DNA from: Streptosporangiaceae bacterium
GTDB taxonomy: Bacteria > Actinomycetota > Actinomycetes > Streptosporangiales > Streptosporangiaceae
Direction: 5' to 3'
Length of the DNA: 64,000 nt
Assembly (NCBI GenBank): GCA_025934375.1
Contig: JAICYD010000020.1
Span: forward strand, 1 to 64,000
Part shown: piece after piece, positions 55,325-63,154 of the stretch
Layout: the number at the start of each line of letters is the position of its first letter
Numbering within the stretch: position 1 is the stretch's first letter
Position numbers and translations under genes: made by a program
Notes under the pieces: model-generated
Databases searched by the model: none
What the model saw: only the letters and a program-made list of their open reading frames with translations
What the model was told of the DNA's origin: nothing

Positions 55325-55802
55325 ACTCGACCGATCGGGAACGGCGCGGGGACTGGGCGCACGGGCGATCGCGATTTCCTATTAAGGTGAATTGCCCTAT
55401 TCGCTCAGAGACCGGGCGGATGCCTCTCCAGGTAATCGTATGCATTTTACGGCTGTTGGCCCCGCCGTCGCGAAAAGTTGGGACGAGGATCGCGGGCAAT
55501 CTAGCCGCAACCCTGCCACCAGTGAGCATACGCTTGCTCGTGTACCTCACGCGTTCTACCCCCGGGCTGCCAGGAGGCTGCCCGCGGAGGGGACTTGGGG
55601 CCCCCCGCCGCGGGCCATGCGTCACGGCGGCCAGGGACATTTGGCCGGTGACGGTGCAGGTGCGCTGACAGGAGTATCTGGTTGAGTTCGGGCGGGTTCG
55701 GCTGATGGCAGGGAGCGGGTTCGGCGGTGGCGTCCAGCGTCATGCTGGCCAGGCCGGCGCGTGCCCTGCCCGGGCCCGGCGGTGTGCAGAGGGGCCCTTT
55801 CG
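55325..55802. other. 478-bp intergenic region, no convincing gene
   Basis: This divergent gap between the STAS and GAF-ANTAR genes holds no ORF with family-like text; short open frames on both strands have no conserved features. It contains an AT-richer patch (55376-55450) suited to a promoter and a GC hairpin with 8-bp arms at 55580-55587 and 55608-55615 over a 20-base loop. An AGAGGGG ribosome site precedes GTG 55803. Confidence 0.6.
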
Positions 55803-56621
55803 GTGGAGCAAGCTGGCAGTGTCGGGGTCTGGACGGCGATCGTCGCCCTCGCCCGCAGTGAGGGCGCGCCCGCCTCGCTCCGGCACGCCGTGCTCGCCTG
55901 CGCGCAGTCACTGGGCGCGGCCGGCGCCGTTTTCTCTATGGCATACCGGCTGTCCGTGGGGACCGCCGGGATCCGCGGCGAGCCGCTGCTGGCCTGCGGC
56001 GCGATCGCCGGTGAACTGGAAGAGCTCCAGTTCACCCTGGGCGAGGGACCCGGTGTGGACGCGGCCGCCGGGCGCAGCCCCGTGCTGGTCCCCGACCTCG
56101 CCGACGCCAGCGCGCGGGGCCGGTGGCCAGCCTTCGCGCCGGCCGCGGTGGACCACGGTATCCGGGCGATGTTCGCCTTCCCGGTCACCGCCGGGACCGC
56201 GCTGATCGGGGGGCTGGGCGTCTACCGGGCCCAGGCGGGGTCGCTGCCGCGGCAGGAGCTAGCCAACGCGCTGGTCTTCGCGGACGCCATGCTCGTCCTC
56301 GCCCTGGACCAGCAAAGCGGCATCGTACCCGACGTGGACGACTTGCACGACACCGCGCTGGCCACGCGGCGCGCGCACGTGCACCAGGCGACCGGCATGG
56401 TCGCGGCGCAGTTGAACCTGCCGATGGCCGACGCCCTAGCCGCGCTGCGCGCCCACGCCTACGCGCGGGGCCTGCGGCTGAGCGAGGTGGCCGCCGACGT
56501 GGTCGCTCGCCGGGTGCGGCTGTCCGCTGGCGACATGCCCCCCAGCCACGCGCCCCAGGGCGGCATATCCCCTGATGACGCGGACCCGCCCGCGCCACCT
56601 TCCAGCATCGTCCCCGACTAG
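55803..56621 (+). CDS. GAF and ANTAR domain RNA-binding regulator
   Basis: This 272-residue protein has a GAF-like sensor (about 5-165, with LQFTLGEGPGVDAAAGRSPVLVPDL typical of actinomycete GAF-ANTAR proteins) and a C-terminal ANTAR helix bundle (RRAHVHQATGMVAAQLNL then ALAALRAHAYARGLRLSEVAADVV, about 185-240). ANTAR domains bind paired hairpins in nascent RNA to cause antitermination. GTG 55803 is chosen for its ribosome site. A second GAF-ANTAR gene follows 98 bases later. Ligand and RNA targets unknown. Confidence 0.88.
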   Translation: MEQAGSVGVWTAIVALARSEGAPASLRHAVLACAQSLGAAGAVFSMAYRLSVGTAGIRGEPLLACGAIAGELEELQFTLGEGPGVDAAAGRSPVLVPDLADASARGRWPAFAPAAVDHGIRAMFAFPVTAGTALIGGLGVYRAQAGSLPRQELANALVFADAMLVLALDQQSGIVPDVDDLHDTALATRRAHVHQATGMVAAQLNLPMADALAALRAHAYARGLRLSEVAADVVARRVRLSAGDMPPSHAPQGGISPDDADPPAPPSSIVPD

Positions 56622-56719
56622 GGCGATTACTCCGGAGTTCCCAGGAACAAGAGGCAACGTGGGCGAAGATAGACCGTCACCGCAAGCTGGACCCGAGGGA
56701 CGGCGAGAGCAGGGATAAC

Positions 56720-57532
56720 ATGGCCGCCACCGACCGGCAGGTGCGCGAGGCGTTCATCGAGCTGACCGACACTCTCGTATCGGACTTCGACATCATCGAC
56801 TTCCTCGGACGCCTGGCCACGCGCTGCACCGAGTTGCTCCGCGTCACCGCGTGCGGCGTGCTGCTGGCCGACCACCACGGCCAGCTGACGCTGGTCGCGG
56901 CGTCCACGGAGGAGGCGCGGGTTCTCGAGCTGTCCCAGGTGCAAAACTCCGAGGGCCCGTGCCTGGACGCGTTCACCATGGGCGTGCCCGTCCAGCGCGG
57001 CGACCTCGGTGATGGTGACCCGCGCTGGCCAGCATTCACCGCGGCCGCCCAGGCGGCCGGGTTCAGCGCCGTCCAGGCGCTGCCGATGCGGCTGCGCGAG
57101 GAGCGCCTCGGCGCGCTCAACCTGCTGAACGCCGCCCCCGGTCCCTTCGACAGCGACGCCGTGGCGCTCGGCCAGGCGCTGGCCGATGCCGCCACGATCG
57201 GGATCTTGCACCAGCGCACCCTGGCCCGCCAGGAGGTCCTCGCCGAGCAGCTGCAGGTCGCCCTCACCAGCCGGATCGCGATAGAGCAGGCCAAGGGGTT
57301 CCTCGCCGAGCGGCTCGGGATCGACGTGGACGCGGCCTTCGGCGTGCTGCGCCGCTACGCGCGCGCCAACAACCGCAGGCTCACCGCGGTGGCCGCCGAC
57401 ATCGTGGAAGGCCGCCTGGACGTGGGCCGCCCGCAGTTACCGGATGTGGCCACAGGGGTGAGGCCGCGGGGGCGAGGCCACCGGGATAGGGTGCCCCTAT
57501 GTTCAGCCAGGACCCGCCGCGACTGGACCTGA
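56720..57532 (+). CDS. GAF and ANTAR domain RNA-binding regulator
   Basis: A 270-residue paralogue of the preceding protein: GAF domain (about 20-155, with NSEGPCLDAFTMGVPVQRGDL) and ANTAR domain (SRIAIEQAKGFLAERLGIDVDAAFGVLRRYARANNRRL, about 183-222). The ANTAR aromatic/Ala pattern is closer to consensus than in the first copy. The last 30 residues are Arg-rich and its end overlaps the next gene by 34 bases in another frame, so the functional protein probably ends earlier. Confidence 0.92.
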   Translation: MAATDRQVREAFIELTDTLVSDFDIIDFLGRLATRCTELLRVTACGVLLADHHGQLTLVAASTEEARVLELSQVQNSEGPCLDAFTMGVPVQRGDLGDGDPRWPAFTAAAQAAGFSAVQALPMRLREERLGALNLLNAAPGPFDSDAVALGQALADAATIGILHQRTLARQEVLAEQLQVALTSRIAIEQAKGFLAERLGIDVDAAFGVLRRYARANNRRLTAVAADIVEGRLDVGRPQLPDVATGVRPRGRGHRDRVPLCSARTRRDWT

Positions 57533-58083
57533 TCGCGGTACCCGACATGGACGCCGCGCAGCGGGCTGTCCACGAGGCGATCGCCAACGGGCCGCGACGC
57601 GGGCAGCACCATCAGGGAACCGTGCCGATCATGGACGACGCCGGGCGGCTGCTGGGCCCGTTCGCCGTCATGCTGCTGGCCCCGAGGGTCGGCGCCCCGC
57701 TGCAGGAGGTAGGCGCGGCGCTGCGGTTCGCCACCGGCCTCAGCGACCGGGAGCGCGAGCTTGGCATCCTCGCCGTCGCGGCGGCTCACCGCAGCGACTT
57801 CGAGTGGCGGTCGCACGAGGCCGCCGCCCGCGCGCTGGAGATCACCGACGCCCAGCTGGACGCCATCGCCGGCGGCCGGGTGCCCGATGGGCTGAGCGAC
57901 GCCGAGGCGATGGTGTTCCGGCTGGCCGCCACGATGGCCCGGGACCGGTCGCTGCCCGACGCGGACTACGACGCGGCCGTCACCTCGCTGGGAGCTGGCC
58001 GACTCGCCGAGGTCACCTGGCTGGTCGGCTACTACTCCGCGCTCGCGCTGGCGCTGGCGGTGTTCCGCCCGGCGGGCGGCTAG
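57499..58083 (+). CDS. Carboxymuconolactone decarboxylase-like protein
   Basis: A 194-residue AhpD/CMD-fold protein: LGPFAVMLLAPRVGAPLQEVGAALRF (near 50-75), LSDRERELGILAVAAAHRSDFEWRSHEAAAR (near 80-110) and a C-terminal helix (VTWLVGYYSALALALAVF). The CxxC redox pair of AhpD peroxidases is absent, so it is closer to the decarboxylase or orphan branch with the conserved FEWxxH motif. ATG 57499 overlaps the GAF-ANTAR gene. Substrate unknown. Confidence 0.85.
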   Translation: MFSQDPPRLDLIAVPDMDAAQRAVHEAIANGPRRGQHHQGTVPIMDDAGRLLGPFAVMLLAPRVGAPLQEVGAALRFATGLSDRERELGILAVAAAHRSDFEWRSHEAAARALEITDAQLDAIAGGRVPDGLSDAEAMVFRLAATMARDRSLPDADYDAAVTSLGAGRLAEVTWLVGYYSALALALAVFRPAGG

Positions 58084-58088
58084 CACCC

Positions 58089-58580
58089 TCACCGGGGACG
58101 CGCCTGGAGGGCCAGGCCCATGATGATGGTGTCCCAGAGCTCGCCGCTGGATCGTCGGTACTGGCGGACGCGCCGCCCTTCCTCGGTGAAGCCCGCGCGT
58201 TGGTACAAGGCGATCGCCGCCGCGTTGTGCGCGAACACCTCGAGGGAGAGCTTGTGCAGGCCCTGCTCGCGGGCCAGGCTGATCGCCGCCCGGATCAGCG
58301 CCGAGCCGACCCCGCGGCCCCGCCAGTCGCGGTCCACGCACATACCGACCTCACCGAAGCCGTGCCGGGTGGCCTCGACATGGATCATCCCGACGAGCTG
58401 GCCGCCGGCCACCGCCACGACCGAGCCGGCGATGGTGGCCGCGAACTGGGCGGTCCGCTCGGCGATGTCGATCGGCGGCTCGGTCGCGATCCCGTCGCGC
58501 TCCCCGGCCACCGCCGCGAACAGCTCGGCCAGCGCCCGCGCGTCACCCACCGCGGCCGCGCGCACCGCGAACTCGGCCAC
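58089..58580 (-). CDS. GNAT-family N-acetyltransferase
   Basis: A 163-residue acetyltransferase with acetyl-CoA-binding motif A (VDRDWRGRGVGSALIRAAI, near 82-100), motif B (LSLEVFAHNAAAIALYQRAGF, near 112-132) and YRRSSG near the C-terminus. Substrate cannot be read from sequence. It begins 23 bases after the hemE stop and is likely on the same transcript, but no heme link is known. Confidence 0.92.
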   Translation of the reverse strand: MAEFAVRAAAVGDARALAELFAAVAGERDGIATEPPIDIAERTAQFAATIAGSVVAVAGGQLVGMIHVEATRHGFGEVGMCVDRDWRGRGVGSALIRAAISLAREQGLHKLSLEVFAHNAAAIALYQRAGFTEEGRRVRQYRRSSGELWDTIIMGLALQARPR

Positions 58581-58603
58581 CGGCCCGGGCTCTCGCCGCG
58601 CGC

Positions 58604-59650
58604 CTAGAAGGCGCTGCCGGAGGTCTCGGTGTGGACGAGGTCGGCCAGCCGCGCCAAGACCGACGGGTCAGCCTCGGGGAGGACGCCGTGGCCCAGGTTG
58701 AAGATGTGGCCTTCGGTGCTGCGGGCGCGGGTCAGCACCTCGCGGGTGCGGTCCCGCACGACATCCCACGGGGCCAGCAGGACCGCCGGGTCCAGGTTCC
58801 CTTGCAGGGCCTTGCCGGGCGGGACCCGGCGGGCGGCCTCGTCGAGCGGCACCCGCCAGTCGACGCCGACGACGTCCGCCCCGGCCTCGCCGAGCAGGCT
58901 GAGCAGTTCCCCGGTGCCGACGCCGAAGTGGATGCGCGGCACGTCGTAGACGGCCAGGGCGGTGAAGATCCGGGAGGTGTGCGGGAGGACCGCCTTGCGG
59001 TAGTCCTCGGGACTAACCGCCCCGACCCAGGAGTCGAACAGCTGCACCGCCGCCGCCCCTGCCTCGACCTGCACCTTCAGGAACTCGATCGCGATGTCGG
59101 CCAGCCGGCCCAAGATCGCGTGCCACAGCGGGGGGTCGCCGTACATCAGGGCCTTGGTGCGGTCGTGGTTCTTCGACGGCCCGCCGTCGATCAGGTACGA
59201 CGCGAGGGTGAACGGGCCGCCGGCGAACCCGATCAGCGGCTTATCGCCCAGCTCGGCGACCAGCGCCCGCACCGCCTCGGTGATGTAGGGCACGTCGCCG
59301 GCCTCGAGGGGGCGCAGCCGCTCTACGTCGGACGCGTCCCGGAACGGCCGCCCGACGACCGGTCCGATGCCCGCCTTGATGTCCACGTCGACGCCGACGG
59401 CGCGCAGCGGGACGACGATGTCGCTGTACAAGACCGCCGCGTCCACGTCGTAACGACGCAGGGGCTGCAACGTGATCTCGGTGACCAGCTCCGGGCGCGT
59501 GCAGGACTCGAGCATCGGGATGCCCTCGCGTACCTTGTGGTACTCCGGCAGCGACCGGCCGGCCTGGCGCATGAACCACACCGGCGTGAAAGACACCGGC
59601 TCCCGGCGGCACGCGCGGATGAAGGGTGAGCTCGTCTTCGGCTGGGTCAC
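58604..59650 (-). CDS. hemE: Uroporphyrinogen decarboxylase
   Basis: A 348-residue HemE, which decarboxylates uroporphyrinogen III to coproporphyrinogen III. The first signature PVWFMRQAGRSLPEY (near 23-37), the catalytic Asp in LYSDIVVPL (near 78), FAGGPFTLASYLIDG (near 138) and the terminal NLGHGVLPEADP (near 318) are all conserved. GTG 59650 is chosen to open VTQPKTSSPFIRACR; the open frame to 59818 has no homology. It supplies substrate to the hemY product at 51888, four to eight kb downstream on the same strand. Confidence 0.95.
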   Translation of the reverse strand: MTQPKTSSPFIRACRREPVSFTPVWFMRQAGRSLPEYHKVREGIPMLESCTRPELVTEITLQPLRRYDVDAAVLYSDIVVPLRAVGVDVDIKAGIGPVVGRPFRDASDVERLRPLEAGDVPYITEAVRALVAELGDKPLIGFAGGPFTLASYLIDGGPSKNHDRTKALMYGDPPLWHAILGRLADIAIEFLKVQVEAGAAAVQLFDSWVGAVSPEDYRKAVLPHTSRIFTALAVYDVPRIHFGVGTGELLSLLGEAGADVVGVDWRVPLDEAARRVPPGKALQGNLDPAVLLAPWDVVRDRTREVLTRARSTEGHIFNLGHGVLPEADPSVLARLADLVHTETSGSAF

Positions 59651-59755
59651 CCTCGGATGATACTGCGTACCCGACACGCCGCCCGAGATCCACCGTTTGG
59701 GACGTCCTGCGTGCCAGGATCGGACGCAGTCGATGAAGAGCCGTGAGGGAGCCCG

Positions 59756-59962
59756 ATGAGCCTGCCAGAAGGTAATTGCCCCGATTGTGGTGGTGACCAG
59801 CCGCTGGAGCAGATTCACGCGGTGGCTGGCGAGTGCCCGGACGCTCCTGGCGAGGAGTGCCCGGAGTGGGCGTGCCCGCGGTGCGGGGCGGCGTTCATCA
59901 TGGCGACCGCGCCCATGGCGGCGGCGGTCGCGGGGTCCAGACGGCCCGTCCGTGCCGCGTAG
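59756..59962 (+). CDS. Small zinc-ribbon-like protein
   Basis: A 68-residue protein with CPDC near residue 8-11 and CPEWACPRCG near 34-43; one or two zinc-binding knuckles are likely. The Ala-rich C-terminus lacks features. ATG 59756 has GGGAG just upstream. It is divergent from hemE. Role unknown; such short proteins are easily missed. Confidence 0.65.
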   Translation: MSLPEGNCPDCGGDQPLEQIHAVAGECPDAPGEECPEWACPRCGAAFIMATAPMAAAVAGSRRPVRAA

Positions 59963-60010
59963 CGGGTGGCCGGAATCGGCGAGTAGCCAGATACGACGTA
60001 CGCTCAGGCC

Positions 60011-60739
60011 ATGAGGTTGGCAGACGCCGCCCTAGAGAGCGCGGCCACCGACAGTGACGCCACGGATGGCACGGCCACGGATAGCACGGCCACGAAAGCC
60101 AGTTCCCCTCCGGCTGACGATACCTCGCTCGACAGCGACGCCATTTTCCGGATCGCGGTCGCGGGGTTCGAGGCGGGCCGGGAGGCCGTGCTCGACGAGC
60201 GGGATGACATCACCTTCGAGGACTCGCCCGCGCCCCGGCGGCTGGCCCCCTACGCCACCGCGATCGGCGCCGTCGCGCACCGCGGCGACGGCCCGCCCGG
60301 CGACGGCGAGGCGGGCACTGGACGGCTCGTGCTGCTGTATGACCCGGACGGCCAGGAGGGCTGGACGGGAGTCTTCCGGCTGGTCGCCTACGTGCGCGCC
60401 GACATCGAGGAAGAGATGGCGGCCGACCCGCTGCTCGGGGAGGTTGGCTGGAGCTGGCTCACCGACGCGCTGGAACTGCACGCGCCGGGGTACAGCGCGC
60501 CCAGCGGCACGGTCACCCGGGTGATCACCGAGAGCTTCGGCTCCAAGTCCGGCGAGCTGCCGGCGACCGGCTTTGAGCTGCGCGCTTCATGGTCCCCGCC
60601 GCAAGACGATGACCTTGGCGTGAACGTGGTGGCCTGGTGCGACCTGCTGGTCGCCGCGGCTGGACTGCCGGTTCAGCCGCCAGGGACCAAGGCGCTGCGG
60701 CCAGGAGGACCGCGACCTGGCCAGCGGCGGCGCCGGTGA
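60011..60739 (+). CDS. DUF3000 family protein
   Basis: A 242-residue protein. After a low-complexity Thr/Asp/Ala head (about 10-35, partly encoded by 15-bp repeats at 60059-60095) the DUF3000 core runs about 40-225: FRIAVAGFEAGREAVLDERDDITFEDSPAPRRLAPYA and WSWLTDALELHAPGYSAPSGTVTRVI. DUF3000 genes sit between hemE and RNase D in many actinobacteria, as here. The TGA overlaps the ATG of the RNase D gene. No biochemical role is known. Confidence 0.9.
   Translation: MRLADAALESAATDSDATDGTATDSTATKASSPPADDTSLDSDAIFRIAVAGFEAGREAVLDERDDITFEDSPAPRRLAPYATAIGAVAHRGDGPPGDGEAGTGRLVLLYDPDGQEGWTGVFRLVAYVRADIEEEMAADPLLGEVGWSWLTDALELHAPGYSAPSGTVTRVITESFGSKSGELPATGFELRASWSPPQDDDLGVNVVAWCDLLVAAAGLPVQPPGTKALRPGGPRPGQRRRR
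60059..60095 (+). repeat. 15-bp tandem repeat in the DUF3000 gene
   Basis: Two units (60059-60073, 60074-60088; GCCACGGATxGCACG) and part of a third encode ATDGT/ATDST pentapeptides in the non-conserved N-terminal head. Confidence 0.8.
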
Positions 60740-62163
60740 TGGCGGACCGGCCCCCTCAGACCACCCGGCCAGCGCAGCATGAACCCGAGCACCGCGAACC
60801 CGACCCGCCGCGGGACGCGGGCCGGCTGGACGGCAGCTCCGCTGGCGATGCCGGGATCCTCGCGGAAACCGGGCCCCTAGAGGAAGAGCCCGCGAAGCGG
60901 GACATCATTGACCTGCGAGAACCACGTGAGGGCCTGCCCCCGGTGACCAGCACGCCGCAGGCGCTCGCGGAGGCCATCAGCCGACTCGCCGCGGGCCGCG
61001 GCCCGGTCGCGGTGGACGCCGAGCGGGCCTCCGGCTACCGCTACGGCCAGCGCGCCTACCTGGTGCAGCTGCGCCGGGCGGAGGCCGGGACGGTCCTGAT
61101 CGACCCGGTCAGCTGCCCTGACCTCAGCGAGCTGGACGCGGCCCTGGCCGGCGTGGAGGCCGTGCTGCACGCGGCGTCGCAGGACCTGCCCTGCCTGGCC
61201 GAGATCGGCTACCGGCCGCGGGCCCTGTTCGACACCGAGCTGGCCGGACGGCTGCTGGGCTACCCGAGGGTCGCGCTGGGCACGATGCTGGAAGAGGTGC
61301 TCGGGTTCCGGCTGGCCAAGGAGCACTCGGCCGCCGACTGGTCGATCCGGCCGCTGTCAGCGGAGATGCTCAAGTACGCCGCGCTGGACGTCGAGGTGCT
61401 GACCGACTTGCGGGACGCGCTGGCCGTCCAGCTCGCCGAGCAGGGCAAGGACGAGTGGGCGCGGCAGGAGTTCGCCGCGATCGCCGCCGCCCCGGCCTCC
61501 CTGCCCCGGCCCGACCCGTGGCGGCGCACCTCGGGCATCCACCGGGTGCGCAGCCGGCGCGGGCTGGCGATCGTGCGGGAACTGTGGGACGCGCGGGACG
61601 CGGTCGCCCAAGAGGCGGACGTGTCGCCCCGCCGGGTGCTGGCTGACGCGGCGATTATCGAGGCCGCCCGGCTCCAGCCGACCGACCGGGCGCAACTGGA
61701 CCGGATCCCCGGGTTCAGCGCGCGGCACGCGCGGCGGCAGGCGACCGCGTGGCTGGCGGCGGTGCGGCGTGCCCGCGAACTGCCCGACGCGGGCCTGCCG
61801 GACATCACCGGGACCGGGGTCAACACCGGGCCACCGCCCGCGCACCGGTGGGGCGAGCGGGACCCGGACGCCGCGGCCCGCCTGGCGGCCGCGCGCGAGG
61901 TGGTCAACGCGCTGTCGGCGGAACACGGGACGCCCGCCGAGAACCTGATCTCGCCCGACGCGGTCCGCCGCCTGAGCTGGGAGCCACCCGACCCGCCCGA
62001 TGAGGCCGCGATCGCCGCCGCCCTGGCCGGCTACGGGGCGCGGCCGTGGCAGACGGAGCTGATCGCCGGCCAGGTCGCCCGCGCCTGGGCCAACCCGGCC
62101 CCGGCGAAGCGCCCAGAAACGTCGGAAGCACCGGAACCGCCCGCTAGCCTGGGGGAAACCTGA
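60739..62163 (+). CDS. rnd: Ribonuclease D
   Basis: A 474-residue DEDD-type 3-prime exonuclease. Exo I is VAVDAERASG (near 92-101), Exo II Asp is in LHAASQDLPCLAE (near 143-155) and Exo III is LKYAALDVEVLTDL (near 213-226) with the Tyr of the DEDDy subgroup. An HRDC domain follows (about 270-345). It trims tRNA and other small RNAs. ATG 60739 overlaps the DUF3000 stop by one base; the first 55 residues are poorly conserved, so the functional start may be later. Confidence 0.93.
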   Translation: MADRPPQTTRPAQHEPEHREPDPPRDAGRLDGSSAGDAGILAETGPLEEEPAKRDIIDLREPREGLPPVTSTPQALAEAISRLAAGRGPVAVDAERASGYRYGQRAYLVQLRRAEAGTVLIDPVSCPDLSELDAALAGVEAVLHAASQDLPCLAEIGYRPRALFDTELAGRLLGYPRVALGTMLEEVLGFRLAKEHSAADWSIRPLSAEMLKYAALDVEVLTDLRDALAVQLAEQGKDEWARQEFAAIAAAPASLPRPDPWRRTSGIHRVRSRRGLAIVRELWDARDAVAQEADVSPRRVLADAAIIEAARLQPTDRAQLDRIPGFSARHARRQATAWLAAVRRARELPDAGLPDITGTGVNTGPPPAHRWGERDPDAAARLAAAREVVNALSAEHGTPAENLISPDAVRRLSWEPPDPPDEAAIAAALAGYGARPWQTELIAGQVARAWANPAPAKRPETSEAPEPPASLGET

Positions 62164-62179
62164 AGGCCTTAGGGGGTTG

Positions 62180-63151
62180 ATGACGGGCGTGCACGCCGTC
62201 GCCGCACTGTTGAATGCCGCGCTGCTGGACCACGCAGCCGCATCCGTGAGTCAGCCGACGCCACTGCCTGGCTTCCTGGCCCCCGTGGGCAGGTACATCG
62301 CCGAGTACGGGTACTGGGTGATCTTCCTGTTCGTCATGCTGGAGGACTTCGGCGTCCCGCTTCCGGGCGAGACGGTCCTCATCGCCGGGGCGGTCGACGC
62401 GGGAACCGGGCGGCTCAGCATCGTCGCGGTCGGTGTCCTTGGCTTCGTCGCCGCTGTCGCCGGTGACAACATCGGCTTCGCGATCGGCCACTTCGGCGGC
62501 CGGGCGCTGGCGCTGCGCTGGGGCAGGTACGTCTTCCTGACCGAGGAACGCCTGCAAAAGGCCGAGCGCTTCTTCGCCTCCCATGGCGGGAAGATCATCA
62601 CCATCGCCCGGTTCGTCGAGGGACTGCGACAGGCGAACGGGATCATCGCGGGCATCAGCGGGATGCGCTGGCTGCGCTTCGTGGCGTTCAACATGCTCGG
62701 CGCGGCGCTGTGGGTCGGCTGCTGGGTCAGCGTGGGCTACTTCGGCGGGCGCAACATCACCACGATTTACGACTACATCACGCAGTACTCGCTGTACGTG
62801 CTGATCGCCGCCGTGGCCGGGGTCGTCATCTGGATCTGGCTGCACCTGCGCAAGCGGCGCCGCGTGCGCGCGGCGATGGCCGGGAACGATCGCGCCGACA
62901 GTACCCGCGAAAACACTGCCCGCGAAAACACCGCCCATGAAAGCAGCGGCCGCGAAGACAGTGCCCATGAAAACAGCGCCCATGAAAACAGCGCCCATGA
63001 AAACAGTGCCCATGAAAACAGTGCCCGCGAAGGCACTGCTCATGAAGGCACTGCTCATCGTGAGGACACCGCTCATCGTGAGGACACCGCCCATCGTGAG
63101 GACACCGCCCATCGTGAGGACACCGCCGACCGCCGTCCCGGCGCGGCCTGA
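62180..63151 (+). CDS. DedA-family membrane protein with repetitive tail
   Basis: A 323-residue protein. Residues 25-225 are a DedA core with four or five membrane segments: FLFVMLEDFGVPLPGETVLIAG near 52-73, GDNIGFAIGHFGGR near 95, FLTEERLQKAERFFASHGGKIITIARFVEG near 117-146 and GGRN near 193. DedA proteins are flippases for phosphatidylethanolamine or undecaprenyl phosphate. The last 85 residues are a charged repetitive tail of HENSA and HREDTA units encoded by 15- and 18-bp repeats. ATG 62180 is preceded by AGGGGG. Confidence 0.92.
   Translation: MTGVHAVAALLNAALLDHAAASVSQPTPLPGFLAPVGRYIAEYGYWVIFLFVMLEDFGVPLPGETVLIAGAVDAGTGRLSIVAVGVLGFVAAVAGDNIGFAIGHFGGRALALRWGRYVFLTEERLQKAERFFASHGGKIITIARFVEGLRQANGIIAGISGMRWLRFVAFNMLGAALWVGCWVSVGYFGGRNITTIYDYITQYSLYVLIAAVAGVVIWIWLHLRKRRRVRAAMAGNDRADSTRENTARENTAHESSGREDSAHENSAHENSAHENSAHENSAREGTAHEGTAHREDTAHREDTAHREDTAHREDTADRRPGAA
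62899..63128 (+). repeat. 15-bp and 18-bp tandem repeats in the DedA tail
   Basis: About ten 15-bp units (AGTGCCCATGAAAAC type, several identical) are followed by four almost identical 18-bp units (GCTCATCGTGAGGACACC type, about 63051-63122). They encode a hydrophilic, His/Glu/Asp/Arg-rich cytoplasmic tail and keep the frame open to the natural stop. Confidence 0.92.
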
Positions 63152-63154
63152 GGC

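Noticed and set aside
55387..55668. 93-residue plus-strand frame in the STAS/GAF-ANTAR gap
   Set aside because: No ribosome site, no conserved text and composition unlike neighbouring genes.
62899..63128. Possible CRISPR array in the DedA region
   Set aside because: Units are contiguous without spacers, 15-18 bp long and in frame with the gene, so they are coding minisatellites.
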